Under the pieces are notes generated by a model, which was not told where the DNA came from, ran no database searches, and worked only from the letters and a program-made list of their open reading frames with translations. Below are positions 1-5,452 of a DNA stretch of 7,131 nt, piece after piece; position 1 is the stretch's first letter, and each line of letters starts with the position of its first letter. Source of the DNA: an uncultured Altererythrobacter sp. (GTDB lineage Bacteria; Pseudomonadota; Alphaproteobacteria; Sphingomonadales; Sphingomonadaceae); the NCBI GenBank assembly GCA_938009055.1, contig CALLIO010000138.1, forward strand, positions 1 through 7,131, in the 5' to 3' direction. The position numbers were made by a program, and so were the translations under genes.

Positions 1-829
1 CTTCTTCTGCCTCAAGCAATGCCTGCTCCTCGGCTTCTTGTTTAGCGATTGCAGCAAGGCGCTGGGCTTCCTCAGCCTCGATCTCGGCCAAGGAACGGCA
101 CGGCAAATCGGTGACTTTGGGCTCGACATCATTGCGCCGCAAGAACGGCAGAGTCTCGGCATTGGCGATGGCGAAGAAGAACTCGCCCTCGTTTGCTTGG
201 GACAAGCCGCTAAAGGAGTTCACACCGACGATCCGGCCGCAATCATCGAGCAATGGCCCGCCAGAATTGCCACGCGCAATCGTCGCGCTGTGCAGCACAA
301 CGCGGACGTTGCGCACCTTCCTTTGTTGCGAAACCGTGCCACGACCCGTTGTTGGCTGCGTCGGCCTGACCATTTGGTTCGGTTCGTCGTCGCCAGTGAC
401 GGTATCGACAACCCCTGGATAACCCACTGCAACCACATCAGCGCTTTGCGACGTGAAGTTGGAGACAAAGGTCAAGGCAGGAAGGCTCAAACCGCTTTGC
501 GCTTCGATCAAAGCGAGATCGGCCCTGTCATCATAATCCACAACGCGCGCTAAGGTTGGTCGGTCCCCTTTGGGTGGGACAATCGCCAGCCTGACATTGC
601 GCGATCTGAGTGCATTGCGGACCACATGCGCATTGGTGACAAATTTGCCCTCGGCAACCGCAAATCCGGTCCCATGACCCAAGACACGCAGGAAACCTCT
701 TGCATCGGTTGTAACGACAAGAATGCGCACCACGCCTCTGGCAGAGGCTTCAATATCTGCTTCTGCACTTTTCGCAGGAAGAGGCAAAACGGCCGCAAAA
801 CACACGGCCAGAAATATGAAAAAACGCAC
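1..829 (-). CDS. Exported trypsin-like serine protease, C-terminus cut by window edge (paralog A)
   Basis: This partial gene encodes a predicted periplasmic trypsin-fold (S1 family) serine endopeptidase; 276 residues are visible. Residues 1 to about 24 form a signal peptide (RFF start, hydrophobic core, AKSAEA end). The triad is His68 (TNAHVV), Asp104 (DLALIE) and Ser189 (GNSGGP). Cys197 and Cys244 are shared with the neighbouring paralog and may form a disulfide. From about residue 250 the chain turns into an Ala/Glu/Gln-rich, probably coiled-coil stretch that leaves the window. No PDZ domain follows the catalytic domain in the visible part, unlike DegP/HtrA. The GTG start at 829 is preferred: it has an AAGGA site 8 bases upstream and makes the residue numbering identical to paralog B. 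The gene lies 113 bases downstream of paralog B on the same strand. By analogy with B, the missing end may carry membrane helices; that is inference. Substrate is unknown. Confidence 0.88.
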   Translation of the reverse strand, partial: MRFFIFLAVCFAAVLPLPAKSAEADIEASARGVVRILVVTTDARGFLRVLGHGTGFAVAEGKFVTNAHVVRNALRSRNVRLAIVPPKGDRPTLARVVDYDDRADLALIEAQSGLSLPALTFVSNFTSQSADVVAVGYPGVVDTVTGDDEPNQMVRPTQPTTGRGTVSQQRKVRNVRVVLHSATIARGNSGGPLLDDCGRIVGVNSFSGLSQANEGEFFFAIANAETLPFLRRNDVEPKVTDLPCRSLAEIEAEEAQRLAAIAKQEAEEQALLEAEE

Positions 830-837
830 GATAATTG

Positions 838-842
838 TCCTT
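838..842 (-). promoter_or_regulatory. Ribosome binding site deciding the GTG start of protease paralog A
   Basis: AAGGA lies on the minus strand, 8 bases before the GTG at 829-827. No ATG in this frame gives a full signal peptide. The ATG at 858 is in a different frame. This site and the gap-free alignment to paralog B fix the start. Confidence 0.65.
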
Positions 843-901
843 GGTCCCACCGCTGCATGACGCAGAGGTGTCAGACTGCCAAACTTGTAAACAAACTCAA
901 G

Positions 902-921
902 AGTAAATTTTGTGGTTTACT
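902..921. repeat. AT-rich perfect inverted repeat between the two protease genes
   Basis: Arms AGTAAA (902-907) and TTTACT (916-921) are perfect complements around an 8-base centre, located 22 bases past the stop codon of paralog B and 73 bases before the start of paralog A. The arms are too AT-rich and short for a convincing intrinsic terminator. The repeat could be an operator or a weak RNA hairpin between the genes, or chance. Confidence 0.3.
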
Positions 922-942
922 TTGCGAATTGGCCAAAAGGGC

Positions 943-2487
943 TCAATCCGGTTTTACCTGACACTCATAAACCAGCCGCTCGTTGGGTTGGGCAGGCAGC
1001 AGCGCCAGCACGCCCGATTGCTGTTCGCCCAATGTGCGCGAAGCATCCGAAACACCGCATTGCGGCGGCTTGTAACGGGCACGAGCGGCGCGTGCTTTCG
1101 CCATATCATTCTGGCCGAGCAAATAGCGGTCGGTGCGGAATGTGCGTGTTTCCGGATCATAAGTGTTGACCGATACGGCATCCTCATCGCCCGGCACGAA
1201 GACCCGCCGCCATTCGCCACTTGCCAGCCCGTATTGCGTGCGCGAATTGACGCAGCCATCGCCTTCCCAAGTGAACTCGACATCATCATTGCGCGCGCCG
1301 GTGATCCGGCTGCGTTCAGGCGCGAGAGTGCAGATCAGCGTGCCTTCATTGGCGAGCGTTTGCGCGCCATCATCGCCATTGTCATCGGCATCATTCATTG
1401 CAGCCGCCACGCGCCGGTCGATATCCTCCAGCCCGGGCCGGGTGATCCACAAGAGGATCGTCGCGATCACTGCGGCACCAGCCAGCGCGGCAAAGGCGAA
1501 CATCTTCTTTTGCGCATCGGTTTCCTCGCGCGCTTGCAAGGCGAAATAGCCCGCACCAATCGCGACCAGCAGTGCAATCATCGCCAGCGCCATCATATTC
1601 TCGCGCTCGTCCATCACCGCGATTTGCGCTTCAAGCTGTGCGCGGTTGAACTTCTCGCGCTGTTCGCTTTGGCGCGCTTCCATCCGTTCACGCGCTTCCT
1701 CGCGCTCTTGTTCAAGCCGCGCGGTCTCAGAGGCGTTGAGCTCTGCAATCGAGCGGCAGGGCAGGGCATTCACTTGCGGCTCAATCTCATTGTCACGCAG
1801 GAAAGGGAGCAATTCGCGCATGGAAACGGCAAAGTAGAACTCTGCATCCGATCCATTGGAATCCGCACCAAAGCTGTTGACGCCCAGCACCCGCCCGCAT
1901 TGGTCGAGCAGCGGCCCGCCCGAATTACCGCGCGCAATCGGCGCTGTGTGCAAAATCGTATCGAACTGGCGCGATGGGCGCTGGCCGGAGAGGAACCCGC
2001 GGCTCTTCACAGGGGGCTGCGCTTTGAAGATATCGCCAATGTCCAAGCCCTGTGCCTGATCGACATTCATCGGATAGCCGACCGAGCTGACCTCGCCCAT
2101 ATCGCCAGTGCGCTGGCCAGCCATCGTCAGCGGTGGGAGGCGCAGGCTGCCCTCCGTAATCTCGATCAGGGCAAGGTCATTCTTGGGGCTGACGGCAATC
2201 GCCTTGCCATAGGCTGCCTCTTCGCCCTGGCTGGGCACAATCCCGATCCTGAGCGTGTCATCCTGCAATGCCTCGCGCACGACATGGGCATTGGTGACGA
2301 TTTTGGTTGGTGAAACTGCAAAGCCTGATCCGTGGCTAACCGGAAAGACTTCTTCGCCATCGGTGCCGATCATCACCACGCGCACAACTCCGCGCGCAGC
2401 GGCATCAATATCGCCGCTATCCGCGCTGGCTAGGCTGGGCAAAAGGAGCGCAAAAAACGCAGCGATCAGGGGCAGTATCCGGTCCAT
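943..2487 (-). CDS. Exported trypsin-like serine protease with coiled coil, two-helix membrane hairpin and C-terminal domain (paralog B)
   Basis: A 514-residue predicted envelope serine protease. Domains in order: signal peptide 1-22 (hydrophobic core, ASA end); S1-type catalytic domain about 26-248 with His68 (TNAHVV), Asp104 (NDLALIE) and Ser189 (GNSGGP); charged coiled coil about 250-296; transmembrane helix 298-318; short polar loop 319-328; transmembrane helix 329-349; Asp-rich linker 365-373; C-terminal domain about 380-514 with Cys386, Cys412, Cys477 and Cys509. There is no PDZ domain. Topology inferred from the signal peptide puts protease and C-terminal domain in the periplasm, joined by a hairpin whose loop touches the cytoplasm; the even number of C-terminal cysteines fits disulfides there. 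The ATG at 2487 is chosen because it gives a normal signal peptide and the same catalytic numbering as paralog A. An in-frame start at 2559 would overlap the divergent ada region. Protease call is firm; substrate and the C-terminal domain are unrecognised. Confidence 0.9.
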   Translation of the reverse strand: MDRILPLIAAFFALLLPSLASADSGDIDAAARGVVRVVMIGTDGEEVFPVSHGSGFAVSPTKIVTNAHVVREALQDDTLRIGIVPSQGEEAAYGKAIAVSPKNDLALIEITEGSLRLPPLTMAGQRTGDMGEVSSVGYPMNVDQAQGLDIGDIFKAQPPVKSRGFLSGQRPSRQFDTILHTAPIARGNSGGPLLDQCGRVLGVNSFGADSNGSDAEFYFAVSMRELLPFLRDNEIEPQVNALPCRSIAELNASETARLEQEREEARERMEARQSEQREKFNRAQLEAQIAVMDERENMMALAMIALLVAIGAGYFALQAREETDAQKKMFAFAALAGAAVIATILLWITRPGLEDIDRRVAAAMNDADDNGDDGAQTLANEGTLICTLAPERSRITGARNDDVEFTWEGDGCVNSRTQYGLASGEWRRVFVPGDEDAVSVNTYDPETRTFRTDRYLLGQNDMAKARAARARYKPPQCGVSDASRTLGEQQSGVLALLPAQPNERLVYECQVKPD

Positions 2488-2515
2488 TGCCAGCCGCTTT
2501 ACGCGCTTCGTGACA

Positions 2516-2544
2516 TTGACCGCAAGCATCGGGATGCGCGCAAT
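2516..2544 (+). promoter_or_regulatory. Tentative ada promoter
   Basis: TTGACC (2516-2521) resembles a -35 element. A weak CGCAAT (2539-2544) sits 17 bases further on as the only -10 candidate. GCGCAA at 2538-2543 recalls the GCAA half of the Ada-responsive box known from E. coli, but the other half is not obvious. The 83-base space between divergent genes must hold control sequences for both; this exact assignment is a guess. Confidence 0.25.
2521..2540. repeat. Dyad symmetry in the protease/ada divergent region, possible operator
   Basis: GCATC (2526-2530) and GATGC (2533-2537) are perfect inverted arms around GG. CGC (2521-2523) and GCG (2538-2540) extend the symmetry after a two-base offset. 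It lies just after the TTGACC element, where an operator could affect ada and, on the other strand, the protease genes. The two-base centre argues for a DNA site rather than an RNA hairpin. Confidence 0.3.
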
Positions 2545-2570
2545 GCATGATTGTGGCAAAAGGCATGCCT

Positions 2571-3638
2571 ATGACGGATTTCGACACTCTGGATGATGAT
2601 GCGCGTTGGCAGATCGCCATGGCTAAGGATCGCCGCTTTGACGGCGTGTTCCTGACAGGAGTGCACTCAACCGGCATTTATTGCCGTCCCTCTTGCCCGG
2701 CCCGAATGCCGCTTCGCAAGAATGTGCGCTTCTATGCCAATTGCGAGGCGGCAGAGGCAGCGGGCCTTCGCGCCTGCAAACGCTGCGCGCCCGACCAGCA
2801 ATCACGCGAGGAACAAGCGGTTCTGGCGGCAATCAAAGCAATCAAATCGGCTGATGGGCCGATCTCTTTAGAAAAGCTTGGGGCGCTTACGGACTATTCG
2901 CCCACGCATTTCCAGCGCATCTTCAAACGCGCGACGGGACTGTCGCCAGCTGCCTATGCGCGGGCGCTACGGGAAGATCGTGCGCGCGCAGCATTGGAAC
3001 GCGAAGCCAGCGTTACCGAGGCAATTTACGAGGCGGGTTTTTCAACCCCCTCGCGCTTTTACGATGGAATGGAGCACAAGATGGGAATGACCGCGAGCGA
3101 TTGGTCAAATGGCGGCGCTGGCCGGACTGTGCACTGGGCGGTTATGCCCACTAGCCTTGGCGATATGCTGGTGGCTGCAAGCGAGCATGGCGTGTGCTGC
3201 CTGTCTTTCGGCGAGGGCGAGGCTGAATTGCGCGCGCGCTTTCCCAAGGCTGATTTGGTCCAAGGGGGCGAGGGGTTTCGCGAGTTGTTTGCACAAGTCC
3301 TGGCAGCGGTTGAAGCGCCGGACGGCGACAATTCGCATATCCCGCTCGATGTGAAGGGTACCGCGTTTCAGCAACGCTGCTGGCAGGCCTTGCGCGAAAT
3401 TCCAGCAGGCGAAACGCGTTCTTACGGCGAACAAGCGGCCATGCTCGGCAATCCCAAGGCTAGCCGCGCGGTCGGCAGTGCAAACGGCGCGAACAATATT
3501 GCAGTGCTGATCCCTTGCCACCGGGTTGTCCCAGCAAGCTACACGTCAGGTGGTGGCGTTGGCGGATATGCCTATGGACCAAAAATCAAAGCCGAGCTGC
3601 TGAAGCGTGAGGGCTCAAAAGATGAGGAATTGTTCTGA
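2571..3638 (+). CDS. ada: Ada: bifunctional transcriptional activator and O6-methylguanine-DNA methyltransferase
   Basis: This 355-residue protein repairs alkylated DNA by suicidal methyl transfer and, when methylated at its N-terminal zinc site, acts as an activator of the adaptive response. Zinc-binding Cys38, Cys42, Cys69 and Cys72 sit at exactly the E. coli Ada numbers; Cys38 is the methylphosphotriester acceptor. An AraC-type helix-turn-helix region spans about 85-180 (TDYSPTHFQRIFK, then ITEAGF-like VTEAIYEAGFS). The C-terminal methyltransferase domain runs about 185-350 with PCHR and acceptor Cys316, preceded by FQQRCWQAL and the SRAVGSANGANN stretch. The ATG at 2571 is chosen over 2547 and 2565: AAAAGG at 2558-2563 gives 7-base spacing, and the Cys38 numbering fits. 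It is divergent from the proteases and one base before the next gene. The loop after PCHRVV is about four residues longer and more Gly-rich than in E. coli Ada as I remember it. Autoregulation is likely from family knowledge. Confidence 0.96.
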   Translation: MTDFDTLDDDARWQIAMAKDRRFDGVFLTGVHSTGIYCRPSCPARMPLRKNVRFYANCEAAEAAGLRACKRCAPDQQSREEQAVLAAIKAIKSADGPISLEKLGALTDYSPTHFQRIFKRATGLSPAAYARALREDRARAALEREASVTEAIYEAGFSTPSRFYDGMEHKMGMTASDWSNGGAGRTVHWAVMPTSLGDMLVAASEHGVCCLSFGEGEAELRARFPKADLVQGGEGFRELFAQVLAAVEAPDGDNSHIPLDVKGTAFQQRCWQALREIPAGETRSYGEQAAMLGNPKASRAVGSANGANNIAVLIPCHRVVPASYTSGGGVGGYAYGPKIKAELLKREGSKDEELF

Positions 3639-3639
3639 C

Positions 3640-4386
3640 ATGACTAGAGAGCATTTTGCCGCATTGCATAAAGCGGGCGACCCATTGGTGCTGTTCAACA
3701 TTTGGGATGCGGGGAGCGCCATGGCTGTCGCAAAAGCAGGAGCGAAAGCAATCGCGACGGGAAGCGCTTCCTTAGCCGGTGCGCAAGGGTTCGGTGATGG
3801 CGAACAGATGCCGTTCCCGGCTCTAGTGAACACTGCGACACAAATTGCAAATGCGGTCGAACTGCCGCTTTCTATCGATTTTGAGGCCGGTTTTGCAGAA
3901 GATGTCGCCAGCCTCGCTGAAAATGCCAAAGCGTTAAAGGATGCGGGTGCGGTTGGATGCAATCTGGAGGATCGACTGATCCACAAAGACGGCCTGCGAA
4001 ACGTCGATGAGCAGGCTGAACGCATCGCAGCGGTCGATGCAGCGGGCCTTTTCGTCAATGCGCGCACTGATGTTTTTCTATCGCTTTTTGCGGTCGGAGA
4101 AGATCCCAATCGGCAAGAACTGGTCGAAACAGCGATTTTGCGCGGCAGAGCTTATGCCGCGGTTGGAGCAGGGAGTTTTTTCATCCCCGCTCTCACCGAT
4201 CCCGCGATGATAGCGCAGATCTGCAAGGAACTTCCCATACCGGTGAATGCAATGCGACTGCCAGGCATGGTCAGCAATGCTGAGCTTGCAAAACTTGGTG
4301 TCGCGCGCATCAGCTACGGCCCGGGGCCATGGAGCGCTGCAATGGCCGGGATTGAAGCGGCAGCCAAAGACGCGCTTTCAGCATAG
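3640..4386 (+). CDS. Isocitrate lyase/phosphoenolpyruvate mutase family protein
   Basis: A 248-residue cytoplasmic TIM-barrel enzyme of the PEP mutase/isocitrate lyase superfamily, which makes or breaks C-C or P-C bonds next to 2-oxo acids using Mg2+. Family marks seen: NIWDAGSA (20-27) with TGSAS (40-44), the acidic metal-site strand IDFEAGF (79-85), NLEDR (108-112) and NARTDVF (140-146). The Lys-Lys/Arg-Cys-Gly-His loop of true isocitrate and methylisocitrate lyases is absent and the segment after NLEDR is shorter, so neither of those activities should be assumed; the substrate is unknown. The ATG at 3640 starts one base after the ada stop and matches the usual short N-terminus before F..LH. 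An ATG at 3622 with GAGGG upstream is a real alternative and would overlap ada. Co-transcription and probably translational coupling with ada are expected. Confidence 0.88.
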   Translation: MTREHFAALHKAGDPLVLFNIWDAGSAMAVAKAGAKAIATGSASLAGAQGFGDGEQMPFPALVNTATQIANAVELPLSIDFEAGFAEDVASLAENAKALKDAGAVGCNLEDRLIHKDGLRNVDEQAERIAAVDAAGLFVNARTDVFLSLFAVGEDPNRQELVETAILRGRAYAAVGAGSFFIPALTDPAMIAQICKELPIPVNAMRLPGMVSNAELAKLGVARISYGPGPWSAAMAGIEAAAKDALSA

Positions 4387-4424
4387 GCATTGTAAGCGGC
4401 GCTACGCCTTGTGTTGAAAACAAC

Positions 4425-4452
4425 GATGCCCCGAGCTTTCGCCCGAGGCATC
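4425..4452 (-). terminator. Intrinsic terminator of the small membrane protein gene, GAAA tetraloop
   Basis: Read on the minus strand, this is a 12-bp stem closed by a GAAA loop, fully paired if two G-U wobbles are allowed, followed by GTTGTTTT. On the plus strand the wobbles become A-C mismatches and the trailing T-run is poorer. It therefore mainly serves the gene ending at 4476, whose stop is 24 bases upstream, but it may also help end transcription of the convergent ada operon, whose last stop is at 4386. Confidence 0.8.
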
Positions 4453-4475
4453 ATCTTCAATAAGCTTGTTTCAGC

Positions 4476-4673
4476 TTAAGCGCTGACGGGGTCGTCGTCT
4501 GAACCGATCACTACAAGTGTTGCGATCACAGCAGCCAGCAGCAATGCTGCCAGTACGCCTTCGCCTTCCAGCTCGCTTTCGGCGGTGACCGGCGCTGTTG
4601 CGCGCTGTGTCTCAGCCATGACAGGTGTGGCGGCCAGCGCCAGACTGCCAAGCAAAAGTCCGAATTTTTTCAT
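4476..4673 (-). CDS. Small exported single-pass membrane protein of unknown function (65 aa)
   Basis: A 65-residue protein with a clean signal peptide (MKKFG, hydrophobic core, TPVMA end; predicted cleavage after residue 20), then an acidic, Thr/Glu-rich segment 21-38, a hydrophobic helix about 40-57 (GVLAALLLAAVIATLVVIG) and an acidic tail GSDDDPVSA. The mature part of about 45 residues has a single basic residue (Arg24) and several acidic ones, so the positive-inside rule gives little topology information. AGGA at 4683-4686 lies 9 bases before the ATG. The gene has its own terminator and probably its own promoter, which supports it being real despite its size. Similar short proteins with a signal peptide, one helix and a DDD-type tail are, as I recall, common hypothetical genes in Sphingomonadales. 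No function is known to me. Confidence 0.8.
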   Translation of the reverse strand: MKKFGLLLGSLALAATPVMAETQRATAPVTAESELEGEGVLAALLLAAVIATLVVIGSDDDPVSA

Positions 4674-4730
4674 GTAAAGGGGTCCTACTCAATTGATAAT
4701 GTGACTTACCCTCTCCCTTTCTTCGATACT

Positions 4731-4757
4731 ATTCTAAGCGTCCGTGCTGTGCAACAA
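4731..4757 (-). promoter_or_regulatory. Possible promoter of the small membrane protein gene
   Basis: On the minus strand TAGAAT (4736-4731) resembles a -10 element, five of six consensus bases. TTGTTG (4757-4752) lies 15 bases upstream as a -35 candidate, with short spacing. Alternatively TTGCAC (4754-4749) pairs with TAGTAT over 17 bases. It lies about 60 bases before the start codon in an AT-richer gap between the GST stop and this gene, where a promoter is expected. Confidence 0.35.
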
Positions 4758-4816
4758 TTACAATAGTAACCAGTTTGCTGGAGTTTTACTACGCTAAGGG
4801 TGCGTGCAGCGACCGA

Positions 4817-5449
4817 TCAATCGAGCTTGGGCGGCATTCCCGGCTCTGCCTTGGCAAAGGCGCGGCTGTACGCCTCGCGCTCGCCGATCCGTTTGAGATA
4901 GGCTTGCAGATTGGGCATGTTCTCAATGCTCATATCGTTGAACGCGCGCGCCGTGGTGAGCGAGAAGCCGAGCATAATGTCCGCTGTCGTCAGTGATGAA
5001 CCTCCGAAATAATCAGCCTCGCCCAATCCGGCTTCAATTTGTGCCCAGGCATTGGTCACGCGCTTCATCAACGGCGGCGGCATGTCTGCGCCAACGGCAT
5101 TCACCGCGATGCTCATCATGCCATTGGTCATTAGCGTCGCATTGGCGAAGTGATACCAATAGAGATGCCGCGCGAAATCCGGATGGTCGGGGGAGGGGAC
5201 CAGATCAGTGTCGGGCGCATATTTGCCCACGATATAGTCCATGATCGCGCCGCTTTCGCCCAGCATCATATCGCCATCCTCAAGCAGAGGCGCAATCTCC
5301 ATCGGGTGCAAAGCTTTCAATTCAGCAGGGGCAAGCCGCGTTTCCGGATCGCGATTGTAGAGCTTGAGATTATACTCAAGCCCCAATTCCTCGCACAGCC
5401 AGACGATGCGTTCAGATTGCGAGATGCGCAGGTGATGGACGGTAAACAT
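4817..5449 (-). CDS. Glutathione S-transferase family protein
   Basis: A 210-residue cytosolic enzyme expected to conjugate or reduce substrates with glutathione. The thioredoxin-like N-domain covers about 1-78: LRISQSERIVWLCEELGLEY (7-26) gives the usual Ser-rich first helix start with Ser10 or Ser12 as the likely thiol-activating residue, Pro54 (IAPLLEDGD) is the cis-proline, and Glu65-Ser66 (GESGAIMDYI) binds the glutathione gamma-glutamyl group. The helical C-domain spans about 90-205 and contains the TTADIMLGF folding motif (154-162) typical of GSTs. The usual Gly-Lys before the cis-proline segment is replaced by Glu51-Ile52. The start lies three bases after the photolyase stop, with GGAGA about 10 bases upstream inside that gene, so the two are one transcription unit. 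Substrate cannot be told from sequence. Confidence 0.92.
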   Translation of the reverse strand: MFTVHHLRISQSERIVWLCEELGLEYNLKLYNRDPETRLAPAELKALHPMEIAPLLEDGDMMLGESGAIMDYIVGKYAPDTDLVPSPDHPDFARHLYWYHFANATLMTNGMMSIAVNAVGADMPPPLMKRVTNAWAQIEAGLGEADYFGGSSLTTADIMLGFSLTTARAFNDMSIENMPNLQAYLKRIGEREAYSRAFAKAEPGMPPKLD

Positions 5450-5452
5450 GGT

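Noticed and set aside
38..553. Plus-strand open frame of 171 codons
   Set aside because: Antisense to protease A, whose reading frame shows a signal peptide, triad and paralogy to its neighbour.
550..858. Minus-strand frame starting with ATG at 858
   Set aside because: It is out of frame with the protease, and the protease frame from GTG at 829 explains the region far better.
910..2313. Long open frame on the plus strand (467 codons)
   Set aside because: It lies fully antisense to protease B, has Arg/His/Ala-rich composition with no recognisable domain, and arises from GC-rich codon bias on the opposite strand.
2488..2559. 24-residue N-terminal extension of protease B
   Set aside because: It would overlap the ada control region, place extra residues before a complete signal peptide and break the equal numbering with paralog A.
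3607..3639. Upstream GTG (3607) or ATG (3622) start for the PEP mutase-like gene
   Set aside because: The N-terminus from 3640 fits the family length best. The ATG at 3622 remains possible because of a GAGGG before it; the GTG is unlikely.
4396..4410. GGCG-CTA-CGCC hairpin as the ada operon terminator
   Set aside because: It has only a four-bp stem and no T-run; the stem at 4425-4452 is a better candidate.
4758..4816. Terminator after the GST gene
   Set aside because: No stable GC-rich stem followed by a T-run is visible here; transcription may end by another mechanism or run on.
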